Assembly (NCBI RefSeq): GCF_000170795.1 | Contig: NZ_ABCM01000008.1 | Span: 124,001-188,000 of the forward strand | Length of the DNA: 64,000 bases | From: Pedobacter sp. BAL39 | GTDB lineage: Bacteria > Bacteroidota > Bacteroidia > Sphingobacteriales > Sphingobacteriaceae | Reading direction: 5' to 3' | In this document: positions 7,966-16,542 of the stretch, in pieces | Position numbering within the stretch: position 1 is the stretch's first letter | How the letters are laid out: each line of letters begins with the position of its first letter | Position numbers and translations under genes: made by a program | The notes under the pieces: model-generated | What the model was told of the DNA's origin: nothing | What the model saw: the letters and a program-made list of their open reading frames with translations, nothing else | Databases searched by the model: none

Positions 7966-10900
7966 ATGCAAGCAAAGCAAAAATCTTTGAGAAGAAACCT
8001 GCGTGTTGGACTGGGCCTTTCACTGGCCATCCTGTTCATCAGTTCGCTGGCTTCCTACAAAAGTATTGAGGGCCTGATCAAGAGCTCTGATCTGGTACAA
8101 CACAGCAACCAGGTGATTACCGGTGTTGCCGATATCATTTCGACGTTGAAAGATGCGGAAACGGGCCAGAGAGGGTTTCTCCTTACAGGTGATGAGGTCT
8201 TTCTGGAACCCTATACGGGTGCACGCCGCCACGCATTGCTGGTGCTGGATGAGGTGGCCGAGCTGACAAAGGACAATCCCGTGCAGCAAAGGAATGCAAA
8301 AGAGCTAAAGTCGGTGATTGATCAGCGACTGACCATTCTCCGTCAGACCATTGAACTCAGACGTCAGGGCGGAAACGTGAGTGTCACCGACCTCAAGAAC
8401 GGCAAAACTTACATGGACAATGCGCGGACACTGGTAAAGGCTATGGAGACCGAAGAAAAGCGCCTGTTGGGCGAAAGGGTTTCCGAGCTGAACGTCATCT
8501 CCGGATATACACCGACTGTGATCGTGATTGCTGCGGTTCTGGCGGTTTTGATTACCTTTTTCTTTTATAGGAAGGTATCGGGTGATTTTGCTGAAAGGAT
8601 CCGTCTCGAGATGGAGCTGCAGGCCAAAAATGAAGAAATTGATACCCGTATTGAGGTGGTGCGTCAGATTGCCGAGCAGATCTCCAGCGGAGATTATGAC
8701 GTCAGGCTGGATCAGGACCAGAAAGATGGTTTGGGCAGTGTTGCCGGGTCGCTGAATGCCATGGCAGAGTCGCTAAAATATTCGTTTTCTTTGCTTGGAG
8801 ATAAAGAATGGCTGCAATCAGGTATCGCCAAGCTCAATGACAAGATGGTTGGTGAGAAAGAAGTTCCTGTACTTGCAGGTGATATTTTGACCAGCATCGT
8901 TGAACATACCGACAGTCAGGTGGCTGCCTTTTACCTGCTTGGCGACGACAGGCACATACATCTGACGGCAGGTTATTCCCTTGTGGAGCGCCAGGAGCGT
9001 CAGATGTTCAAAATCGGAGAAGGACTTGCCGGACAGGTGTTAAAGTCCGGAAAACAATTGCTGATCAATGACATCCCGCAGGGGGAGATGACCATCAGTT
9101 ATGCCAGTGGCGACACCAGGCCACGAAACGTAGTAGCTGTGCCTGTATTCAGGAATGGCGAAGTGATCGGGGTGATAGAAATCGGCTCCCTGAACTGTTA
9201 TACATCATTGCAGCTGGAATTCTTCCAGAACATCGGGGCAAACATCGGTATCGGGATCCATGTCGCGCAGAACCGTAAGAAATTACAGGACTTCCTGGAA
9301 GAAACACAGGCACAGGCAGAAGAGCTGCAGGCACAGCATACTGAACTGGAGGGGCTCAACGCAGAGCTGGAGGCACAAAGCCAGAAGATCCAGACCTCCG
9401 AGGAGGAGCTGCGCGTACAACAGGAAGAGCTGCTGCAAAGCAACCAGGAGCTGGAGGAACGGACCACATTGCTCGAAGAAAAAAACCAATTGATCCAGGA
9501 ACGCAACCAGGACATTCAGCAAAAGGCAGAACAGCTGGAGCAGAGCACAAAATACAAGTCCGAGTTCCTGGCGAATATGTCGCATGAGTTGAGGACACCA
9601 CTGAACTCCATCCTGTTGTTGTCTAAACTGATGTCTGAGAACAAGGATCTGGATAAAGAATACATTGAATATGCGGAGGTGATACAGAGCTCCGGTCAGG
9701 GTCTTTTGGGACTGATCGATGAGATTCTTGACCTTTCGAAAATTGAGGCAGGAAAGATGAAGCTGGAGTTTGCATCGGTAAATATTGATGAAGTATCGAC
9801 CGATATGCGCTCTATGTTCAGTCCGCTGGCAAAGAATAAACAGCTGCAGTTTGCTGTAGAGGTCGAGGAGCGCATACCTGAGGTGGAAACCGATAAGATG
9901 CGTCTGGAGCAGATCCTGAAAAACCTGCTTTCCAATGCCATTAAATTCACTACGCAGGGCAAGGTGAGCCTTACCGTTAAAAAGGATGATTCCGGGAAGT
10001 TTGTGCAATTCACGGTCACCGATACCGGGATTGGTATTGCTACAGACAAACAGGGGCTCATCTTTGAGGCCTTCCAGCAGGCAGACGGGTCGACCAGACG
10101 TAAGTTCGGCGGTACAGGTCTCGGTCTTTCGATCAGCAGGGAGCTTGCGAAGATCCTTGGTGGCGAGATTGAGCTGACCAGCAAGGAAAATGTAGGCAGT
10201 TCCTTTACCTTCTCCTTGCCGGTAAGGCGCGTGGATGTCATTGAGGCTGACGTAGAAAAAGAAATCTCCTCAAAGATTACCTATATTGAGAATGCCCTGG
10301 AGGAGGTTGCCGAACGATTCACGGTGGATACCATCCCTCAGGAGGTAGAAGATGACAGGAATGATATCCAGGCAGGCGACAAGGTGATCCTCATCATTGA
10401 GGATGATACCAATTTTGCGAAAACATTGCTGAACTTCACACGTAAACGTGACTACAAAGGGATTGTAGCCGTTCGTGGTGATGTGGGAATCGAGCTGGCT
10501 AACCACTATAAACCGCTGGCAATTCTGCTGGACATCCAGCTGCCTGTCAAAGATGGCTGGCAGGTGATGGAAGAGCTGAAGTCCAATCCGGTGACAAAAC
10601 CTATCCCTGTACACATCATGTCTTCGCTGGAGATGAGAAAGAAGAGCCTGCTGAGAGGCGCTGTCGACTTCATCAATAAGCCGGTGGCACTGGAGCAGAT
10701 GAAACAAATCTTTACCAAACTGGAAGATGCACTGAGCAGACATCCTAAGAAGGTATTGATCGTGGAAGAGAACAAACAGCATGCGGAGGCCCTAAGTTAC
10801 TTCCTGAGCAACTATAACATCCAGACCGAAATTGCCGGCAATGTTGGCGACAGCATTGGTGCGCTGCATAAAAAAGAAGTAGACTGTGTGATCCTTGATA

Positions 10901-11562
10901 TGGGGATTCCGGACAAAAATGCTTACGATACCCTGGAGACTATTAAAAAAAGCGAGGGGCTGGAAAACCTGCCGATCATCATCTTTACGGGTAAGAACTT
11001 AAGCAAAGGAGAAGAAACGCGGATCCGTCAGTATGCAGATTCCATCGTCGTGAAAACAGCGCATTCCTACCAGCGGATCCTGGACGAAGCCGGCTTGTTC
11101 CTGCACCTTGTGGAGGAAAGACAGGCCGACAGCAAGTTCAAAAAACCACTGTCAGGTAAGCTGGGTGGCCTTTACGAGGTGCTCAATAACAAAACGGTGC
11201 TGATTGCAGACGATGATGTACGAAACATCTTTTCGCTCACTAAAGCACTGGAGCAACATAAAATGAAAGTTCTTGCCGCTACGGACGGAAAAGAAGCCCT
11301 CCAGATCCTTAAAGACAACCCGATGGTGGATGTTGTGCTTATGGACATGATGATGCCGGAGATGGACGGATATGAAAGCACACGAGAAATCAGAAAGATC
11401 AGTGCCTACAAACATTTGCCAATTTTAGCTGTTACTGCCAAGGCAATGATGGGAGACCGGGAGAAATGCATCGCTGCAGGAGCTTCAGATTACATCTCCA
11501 AGCCGGTGGATGTGGACCAACTGATCTCCCTGCTAAGGGTATGGTTATATGATAAAGTTTAA
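7966..11562 (+). CDS. CHASE3-HAMP-GAF hybrid histidine kinase with three receiver domains
   Basis: A 1198-residue sensor. In order: membrane segment ~15-32; CHASE3 domain ~35-175 (KDAETGQRGFLLTGDE); membrane segment ~183-202; HAMP-like linker; GAF domain ~305-440; long Gln/Glu-rich coiled coil ~442-530; HisKA with H540 (ANMSHELRTPLN); HATPase (NLLSNAIKF, DTGIGI, GTGLGLSIS); then three receivers at ~806-925, ~929-1048 and ~1078-1195. Receivers 1 and 3 look fully active (LLDIQLPVKDG; LMDMMMPEMDG). Receiver 2 keeps D and K, but its acidic pocket reads EE rather than the usual ED or DD. The coiled coil resembles the methylated helices of chemoreceptors in composition, relevant because cheR and cheB follow. 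The final stop overlaps a TAATG. Confidence 0.93.
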   Translation: MQAKQKSLRRNLRVGLGLSLAILFISSLASYKSIEGLIKSSDLVQHSNQVITGVADIISTLKDAETGQRGFLLTGDEVFLEPYTGARRHALLVLDEVAELTKDNPVQQRNAKELKSVIDQRLTILRQTIELRRQGGNVSVTDLKNGKTYMDNARTLVKAMETEEKRLLGERVSELNVISGYTPTVIVIAAVLAVLITFFFYRKVSGDFAERIRLEMELQAKNEEIDTRIEVVRQIAEQISSGDYDVRLDQDQKDGLGSVAGSLNAMAESLKYSFSLLGDKEWLQSGIAKLNDKMVGEKEVPVLAGDILTSIVEHTDSQVAAFYLLGDDRHIHLTAGYSLVERQERQMFKIGEGLAGQVLKSGKQLLINDIPQGEMTISYASGDTRPRNVVAVPVFRNGEVIGVIEIGSLNCYTSLQLEFFQNIGANIGIGIHVAQNRKKLQDFLEETQAQAEELQAQHTELEGLNAELEAQSQKIQTSEEELRVQQEELLQSNQELEERTTLLEEKNQLIQERNQDIQQKAEQLEQSTKYKSEFLANMSHELRTPLNSILLLSKLMSENKDLDKEYIEYAEVIQSSGQGLLGLIDEILDLSKIEAGKMKLEFASVNIDEVSTDMRSMFSPLAKNKQLQFAVEVEERIPEVETDKMRLEQILKNLLSNAIKFTTQGKVSLTVKKDDSGKFVQFTVTDTGIGIATDKQGLIFEAFQQADGSTRRKFGGTGLGLSISRELAKILGGEIELTSKENVGSSFTFSLPVRRVDVIEADVEKEISSKITYIENALEEVAERFTVDTIPQEVEDDRNDIQAGDKVILIIEDDTNFAKTLLNFTRKRDYKGIVAVRGDVGIELANHYKPLAILLDIQLPVKDGWQVMEELKSNPVTKPIPVHIMSSLEMRKKSLLRGAVDFINKPVALEQMKQIFTKLEDALSRHPKKVLIVEENKQHAEALSYFLSNYNIQTEIAGNVGDSIGALHKKEVDCVILDMGIPDKNAYDTLETIKKSEGLENLPIIIFTGKNLSKGEETRIRQYADSIVVKTAHSYQRILDEAGLFLHLVEERQADSKFKKPLSGKLGGLYEVLNNKTVLIADDDVRNIFSLTKALEQHKMKVLAATDGKEALQILKDNPMVDVVLMDMMMPEMDGYESTREIRKISAYKHLPILAVTAKAMMGDREKCIAAGASDYISKPVDVDQLISLLRVWLYDKV

Positions 11563-11585
11563 TGACAAACCGTATTTCAACACAT

Positions 11586-11957
11586 ATGGCGGATAATAAA
11601 GTATTGATAATAGACGACGACAACCGGAATATTTTTGCACTCTCGGCGGTACTTCGTGCCAGAGGCTACCAGTGTTTGTCGGCCGCAGGAGGAGAAGAAG
11701 GCATTGACCTGTTAAAGCAGGACAAGGAGATTTCTGTAGTGCTGATGGACATGATGATGCCGGGTATGGATGGATACCAGGCGATGGAAGTGATGAGCAA
11801 AGACCCTGATCTGAAAGAGATCCCTGTTATTGCAGTGACTGCCCAGGCCATGCTGGGTGACCGTGAACGTTGCCTGGAAGCAGGTGCAGTAGGCTATGTA
11901 TCCAAGCCAATTAATGTGGATGAACTGACCAATTTACTTACCCGATATCTTACCTGA
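11586..11957 (+). CDS. Single-domain response regulator
   Basis: A free receiver domain. I favour the ATG at 11586 (MADNKVLIIDDD, 123 residues); an in-frame ATG at 11562 overlaps the stop of the hybrid kinase (TAATG) and would add eight residues. Acidic pocket IDDD, phospho-acceptor in LMDMMMPGMDG, T in AVTAQAM and K in YVSKPIN are all present. It closely resembles receiver 3 of the preceding kinase (shared RNIF, MDMMMP, GDRE, AGA motifs), suggesting a local duplication. With no output domain it probably shuttles phosphate or blocks a partner by binding. Confidence 0.9.
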   Translation: MADNKVLIIDDDNRNIFALSAVLRARGYQCLSAAGGEEGIDLLKQDKEISVVLMDMMMPGMDGYQAMEVMSKDPDLKEIPVIAVTAQAMLGDRERCLEAGAVGYVSKPINVDELTNLLTRYLT

Positions 11958-11958
11958 T

Positions 11959-12780
11959 TTGGAGTTACCTGTAGTGAATGATGAGCAAGTAGAGCTGCTG
12001 CTGGCGGATCTGCTGGAACAATACGGTTATGATTTTACCGGTTATTCCAGGGCTTCGCTGAAGAGGAGGATCATCAGGTTGTATTCACTGGATAAGGCAT
12101 TGAGTTTTGCCGAATTCCGGTACCGTGTGAACAATGACCAGGATTATTTCAAACGGTTTGTGGAGCAGATCACGGTGAACGTGACGGAGATGTTCCGTGA
12201 TCCGGTATTTTTTAAGACTCTGCGCGATACAGTGTTACCCAAGCTGGGCACGTATCCCTTTATCCGCATCTGGCTGGCGGGATGCTCCACAGGGGAGGAG
12301 GCTTATTCTATGTCGATCCTGCTGAAGGAGCTCAATTTGCTCCAGAAGTCGTTGATTTATGCCACGGACCTGAACCCCACCGTGCTGGAAAAGGCAGCAC
12401 AAGGGATGTTCGGACTTGCGCAGATGAAACAGTATTCGGAAAACTACATTCTCTCGGGAGGTACAAACGACTTTTCCAGCTATTATACCGCCAGTTATTC
12501 ACTGGCGAAGTTTGATGAGGAATTGAAAAGAAAAATTATTTTTTCTACACATAACCTTGTTTCAGATCATTCTTTTAACGAATTTCAATTGATCCTTTGC
12601 AGGAATGTGTTGATTTATTTTGACCGGGACCTGCAGAACAAGGTGCTCCAGTTGTTTGATGACAGTCTGGATGACTTGGGGTATATGGCCCTGGGCACGA
12701 AGGAGACGATAGATTTTTCACCCATAACGGGTAAATATAAACGATTGGCTAATCATAAAATCTGGCGAAAGGTAAGCTAA
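11959..12780 (+). CDS. CheR-type protein-glutamate O-methyltransferase
   Basis: A 273-residue SAM-dependent methyltransferase of the CheR family. An alpha-helical N-terminal domain (about 1-75) is followed by a Rossmann domain with the SAM-binding signature WLAGCSTGEEAYSMS and the later NVLIYFD strand. The frame opens with TTG at 11959, one base after the previous stop; the GTG at 11974 is an alternative, and no ATG fits. In chemotaxis CheR methylates glutamates on receptors. No receptor, CheA or CheW gene is present here, so the substrate is more likely the adjacent hybrid kinase or another sensor. Confidence 0.9.
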   Translation: MELPVVNDEQVELLLADLLEQYGYDFTGYSRASLKRRIIRLYSLDKALSFAEFRYRVNNDQDYFKRFVEQITVNVTEMFRDPVFFKTLRDTVLPKLGTYPFIRIWLAGCSTGEEAYSMSILLKELNLLQKSLIYATDLNPTVLEKAAQGMFGLAQMKQYSENYILSGGTNDFSSYYTASYSLAKFDEELKRKIIFSTHNLVSDHSFNEFQLILCRNVLIYFDRDLQNKVLQLFDDSLDDLGYMALGTKETIDFSPITGKYKRLANHKIWRKVS

Positions 12781-13343
12781 TGGGAAAGTGTGACGCATTT
12801 GTGATCGGAGGTTCTGCAGGAAGCCTGGATGTGCTGTTGAAGGTACTTCCACTGGTACGTACTGACCTGAGCTTTCCCATCGTGATTGTCATACACCGGA
12901 AGCATGGCGCAGATTCACTCCTGCCCGACCTGCTGTCGGCACGTACTTCGCTGCGGGTGAAAGAGGTGGAGGAGAAGGAAACCATTTTGCCGGGAACGGT
13001 GTATGTGGCACCCTCAGACTACCACCTGCTGATTGAACTGGACCATACTTTCTCTCTCGATTATTCGGAGAAGATCAACTTCTCGCGGCCGGCGATAGAT
13101 GCCACCTTTCAGACGGCGGCGGAGGTTTACGGGGCAGGGCTGGTATGTCTGCTGTTGTCGGGGTCTAATGCCGACGGTGTGGAAGGATTGAAGAGCGTTA
13201 AGCAGTGGGGTGGACTGGCAACAATCCAGGACCCGGAATCTGCGCAGGTGGCTTATATGCCGGAAGAAGCCCGGAAGCGGGTGAACATAGACCGGATTTT
13301 GCGTATTGAAGATATGCCGGAATTTATAAATTTGTTGTCATAG
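12780..13343 (+). CDS. Stand-alone CheB-type protein-glutamate methylesterase
   Basis: A 187-residue catalytic CheB domain without the usual N-terminal receiver. The catalytic triad is visible: S12 in GGSAGS, H39 in VIHRKHGAD, and the Asp in LSGSNADG. It would reverse CheR methylation by hydrolysing glutamyl methyl esters or deamidating glutamines. Its ATG overlaps the cheR stop (TAATG), so the pair is coupled. Without a receiver it cannot be switched on directly by phosphorylation, unless one of the two free receivers nearby does so in trans. Confidence 0.9.
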   Translation: MGKCDAFVIGGSAGSLDVLLKVLPLVRTDLSFPIVIVIHRKHGADSLLPDLLSARTSLRVKEVEEKETILPGTVYVAPSDYHLLIELDHTFSLDYSEKINFSRPAIDATFQTAAEVYGAGLVCLLLSGSNADGVEGLKSVKQWGGLATIQDPESAQVAYMPEEARKRVNIDRILRIEDMPEFINLLS

Positions 13344-13365
13344 GGATTATTAACTAAAAATATAA

Positions 13366-13728
13366 ATGGGAGAACCTAAAAAAGTCTTTGTCTTTGATGA
13401 CAATACTGATATTCTTGAGCTGTGTACCATCATTCTGGAGGATGCAGGCTACGAGGTGAAAACATCATCTACCTCCAATCAGATTGTTGACCAGGTCATG
13501 GCTTACATGCCGGATGTGATCTTTATGGACAACTGGCTGCCAGATGTGGGTGGGATTGACGCCACACGCGAGTTGAAAGCGCATGATGAGCTGAAGCGCA
13601 TCCCCGTCATTTATTTCACGGCAAATAACGACGTTAAATCGCTTGCAGCGCAGGCCGGAGCTGATGGGTACCTGTCGAAGCCTTTTGACATCCAGGAGCT
13701 GGAAAACATCATTCAGCGTCATTTATAA
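13366..13728 (+). CDS. Single-domain response regulator
   Basis: A 120-residue receiver with acidic pocket FDDN, phospho-acceptor D in FMDNWLPDVGG, T in YFTANND and K in YLSKPFD. No output domain. It is the last gene of the phosphorelay island, 22 bases after cheB and directly before a strong terminator. It differs more from receiver 3 of the hybrid kinase than the other free receiver does, so it probably has its own partner. Confidence 0.9.
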   Translation: MGEPKKVFVFDDNTDILELCTIILEDAGYEVKTSSTSNQIVDQVMAYMPDVIFMDNWLPDVGGIDATRELKAHDELKRIPVIYFTANNDVKSLAAQAGADGYLSKPFDIQELENIIQRHL

Positions 13729-13732
13729 AAGG

Positions 13733-13768
13733 AAAGGCCATCAGTGATCGTTCACTGATGGCCTTTTT
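13733..13768 (+). terminator. Strong intrinsic terminator ending the phosphorelay cluster
   Basis: A 15-bp perfect stem (AAAGGCCATCAGTGA at 13733-13747 with TCACTGATGGCCTTT at 13752-13766) and a TCGT loop, with a short T-run on the plus strand. It lies between convergent genes and could also stop the minus-strand gene at 13787. Confidence 0.93.
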
Positions 13769-13786
13769 ATAAGAAATCATCTGTTG

Positions 13787-15466
13787 TTATTTGACGCCAA
13801 GTACATCTACTCCCTGCTCAAAAACGATATCTACCGGAATTCCTTTTTCTGTAAGTCTGTTCAGGTCTGCTTGTAATTCAGCCGATATCACTGCTTTTTC
13901 TTTCTGTGTTTTTTCAACTGCGGCTTTGTCGCCATTGCCCTGAAGGGTGATGATGAGTTTGCTGAGGCCATTCATAGCAGTTTCGAACTTGGCGAAATCT
14001 ACTTTGTAGGTGCCATTGGCATTCCTTACAAATGCGCCCTGCTCTTTAAAGAAGTTGAAACACTGCATATTCGCTTTTCCATGTGCACTGGCTGCCCCAA
14101 ACCTTACGGAGCGCAGTATTCCTGCCATATAAGTGGTGTAGAATGACTTCAGGTCGCCTTCCAGCTCTCCTTTTTTGAGGAGTCCAGTCACCATGTACAG
14201 GCCAAGTACATCAGCTTTTCCCTCTTCCAGCCATGAATATTGTTCCTGTAGGGCTTCTTTCACGAACCCTTTGCCCGTAACGGTCTGTTTGATGCCCAGG
14301 CCGTGGGCCACCTCGTGGAACATGACGTTGGAGAAGAAGGAGTCGAAGTTGACGTATTGTAGCTGGTCCTTATCGATGAGCTCATTGGCAATCGGGATCA
14401 GGATCTTATCGAACTTCGCTTTCATGGCATTTTTAAGCTGTGAGCGGCGTGTTCCTTTTTTCTGCTGGATGATCTCATCATTCGGCAGGTTGACGGCGAT
14501 GGTTTTTGACCCCGCATTGCAGTCGCCGGCATAGTAGATGACATCATAAGCATTGAGCTCAGAGTCTGTTCCCGGTTTTTCTTTCTTATACTTTGCATCC
14601 ACAGGGAGGCCTTCCTGCAGCTGAGGCAACATGCTGACATATTTCGCCAGGCGTTTGCTCCATACCTTATCTTTTACCAGCACATAAGCCTCATAAGAAG
14701 CGCGGGCGTTGAAAAGTTTGTCTTCATAGTTTTCAATGGGGCCGATGATGATGTCGAGGTTGTTGGTTTTCATGTCCATCCAGGCATAGTCGCTGGCGGT
14801 GTAATTGTCAGACACCAGCGCATCCGCACGCAGGTTCAGGTAGTTTTTGAAGCCGGCATCCTCCGCCAGCAGTGCAGCCTGTTTCAGTAGGTTGGATGCT
14901 TTTTGCAGTTCTGAGGCGTAGAGGATGTGGTAAGGAACGGAAACCAGCTTTCCGGTGCTGTCGCGCTGGATAACAGAATACAGTCCCATTTTGTCCTTTA
15001 CATCTGATTTTTCAAGTTCTTCCTTGGTCATTCCTGGAGGATAGAAGGATGCTGCATCAGGCTTGGCACCGATCCCTGCAATAAAAGGTTTATCACCATT
15101 GAGCCTGTCCCATGGGCCGTAGTTGATGGTCAGGAAACTCCTGGTTTTTTCATCTTTAATGGTGCTCAGGAGGCTGTCCCTTTTCGGGTATGCCTGTTTC
15201 CAGAACAGCTCGTCCATAATTTGCGCCGCCTGTATGAGTAGCGGTAGGATTTCACGTTCTTTGGGTGTGAGCTCATTCAGGTTGGTGGTCAGTTTGACCT
15301 TTTCATAGATGCCAATCCGGTCATTTACGTAGCGCTGGAGGCTGTCTGTTGCCGAATCTGTCTTGGTAGCTGTGGTAGATGTTCCATTCTGGTTGGTGCA
15401 GGCGGCCATTCCTGTCAGCATCACACAACCCGTGATGACAAGCTTTAACTTGCTTATGTTCTTCAT
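13787..15466 (-). CDS. M49-like zinc metallopeptidase lipoprotein (dipeptidyl-peptidase III relative)
   Basis: I start it at the ATG ending at 15466 (MKNISKLKL; 559 residues); upstream in-frame codons read through the leader. A lipoprotein signal ends at TGMAAC (about residue 22). The zinc site is HEVAH at 384-388, followed about 30 residues later by WLEEGKADVLG, which supplies the third ligand. Classical M49 enzymes use HExxGH; here the short HExxH form followed by GLG resembles the M49-like domain fused to a Nudix domain in plants. It is probably a periplasmic or outer-membrane-anchored aminopeptidase. It converges on the previous terminator and is divergent from an amidase lipoprotein. Confidence 0.8.
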   Translation of the reverse strand: MKNISKLKLVITGCVMLTGMAACTNQNGTSTTATKTDSATDSLQRYVNDRIGIYEKVKLTTNLNELTPKEREILPLLIQAAQIMDELFWKQAYPKRDSLLSTIKDEKTRSFLTINYGPWDRLNGDKPFIAGIGAKPDAASFYPPGMTKEELEKSDVKDKMGLYSVIQRDSTGKLVSVPYHILYASELQKASNLLKQAALLAEDAGFKNYLNLRADALVSDNYTASDYAWMDMKTNNLDIIIGPIENYEDKLFNARASYEAYVLVKDKVWSKRLAKYVSMLPQLQEGLPVDAKYKKEKPGTDSELNAYDVIYYAGDCNAGSKTIAVNLPNDEIIQQKKGTRRSQLKNAMKAKFDKILIPIANELIDKDQLQYVNFDSFFSNVMFHEVAHGLGIKQTVTGKGFVKEALQEQYSWLEEGKADVLGLYMVTGLLKKGELEGDLKSFYTTYMAGILRSVRFGAASAHGKANMQCFNFFKEQGAFVRNANGTYKVDFAKFETAMNGLSKLIITLQGNGDKAAVEKTQKEKAVISAELQADLNRLTEKGIPVDIVFEQGVDVLGVK

Positions 15467-15602
15467 ATTGTATTTGTTTTTTTGTTTGTAATGCGGTGTG
15501 GTGCCAACATACAAACAACGGATTCATTCTTTTTGTTGATGGTCATTAAGATGGCGGCTAAATTAGTAAAAAATAGTAATTTCACGGCTTTATACATCTA
15601 TT

Positions 15603-16439
15603 ATGAAAAACGTGAAGAAATTTAGAGGGAAGGCTTTGCTGATGGGCACGGTATTGCTGTTGTCGGCCTGTTCTGCGGGCAGGTACGCGGCAACGGAAAA
15701 GATTTATAAAGAGAAGGCAAAGGGCTTTGCGACGGTGCTGTCGGCTACACCTCCGGAAGGGCAGCAGATCCCTACGCTGGACCAGGGGATCCAGTCCTGG
15801 ATTGGCTCCGTGAACTTCGGTATCCGTAAGCCTAATTTTGTGATCATCCACCATACCGCACAAGACTCCCTTACACAGACGGTGAATACCTTTTTGAATG
15901 CTAAGGCAGAAGTTAGTGCCCACTATGTCATCGGCAGGGATGGGAAAGTGGTACAAATGGTCAATGATTACCTGCGTGCCAACCATGCCGGGGCCGCGAA
16001 GTGGGGTAACGATTCAGACCTGAATTCCTCCTCCATTGGCATTGAGCTGGACAACAACGGAAAGACAGATCCATTTACAGATGCGCAGCTGCGTAGTCTG
16101 GTGGGCGTGCTGGAGGTTTTAAAAAAGAAATATAACATCCCTACAGCGAATTTTATCGGACATGCCGACATTGCTCCGGGGCGTAAGGTCGATCCAATGA
16201 ATTTTCCATGGAAGGTCCTGGCGAAAAAAGGCTTTGGTTTCTGGTATGACGATGTACTGCAGCTGCCTCCGGAAAACTTTGATACCACCTTGGCGTTGCG
16301 GATCATCGGTTACAATACCGCTAACCTGAAGTCTGCGATCTCCGCCTTCAAGCTTCATTTTGTACAAAATGACAACACGGCTGTGCTGACTGCAACCGAT
16401 AAACTGATCCTGTTTAACCTCTACAAGAAATATATGTAG
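15603..16439 (+). CDS. N-acetylmuramoyl-L-alanine amidase, lipoprotein (AmiD-like)
   Basis: A 278-residue amidase_2 family enzyme. A lipoprotein signal peptide ends at LLLSAC (about residue 23). Zinc and catalytic residues are visible in FVIIHHTAQDS (first His), the SAHYVIGRDG core fold, and FIGHADIAPGRKVDPMNFPW (second His, then the D-P ligand). The C-terminal part (about 210-278) resembles the peptidoglycan-binding tail of AmiD. It cleaves the amide bond between muramic acid and L-alanine, probably in cell-wall recycling at the outer membrane. Divergent from the M49-like lipoprotein gene. Confidence 0.9.
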   Translation: MKNVKKFRGKALLMGTVLLLSACSAGRYAATEKIYKEKAKGFATVLSATPPEGQQIPTLDQGIQSWIGSVNFGIRKPNFVIIHHTAQDSLTQTVNTFLNAKAEVSAHYVIGRDGKVVQMVNDYLRANHAGAAKWGNDSDLNSSSIGIELDNNGKTDPFTDAQLRSLVGVLEVLKKKYNIPTANFIGHADIAPGRKVDPMNFPWKVLAKKGFGFWYDDVLQLPPENFDTTLALRIIGYNTANLKSAISAFKLHFVQNDNTAVLTATDKLILFNLYKKYM

Positions 16440-16481
16440 GTTTCATATTCCCTTACTAGGGGTGTATTCCTCAGGTCAAAC

Positions 16482-16519
16482 AAAAAACGGGCGCAGGTTG
16501 ATGAAACCCTGCGCCCGTT
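16482..16519 (-). terminator. Intrinsic terminator for glnS
   Basis: A 12-bp GC-rich stem (16486-16497 with 16508-16519). On the minus strand it is followed by six T's, so it ends glnS. The plus-strand side lacks a T-run, so it would serve the amidase gene only weakly. Confidence 0.85.
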
Positions 16520-16542
16520 ACGCTTCCTGCTCTTAATAAAGC

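Noticed and set aside
11959..13343. Reading cheR/cheB as a chemotaxis operon
   Set aside because: No CheA, CheW, receptor or motility gene is present in the window; the context is a phosphorelay.
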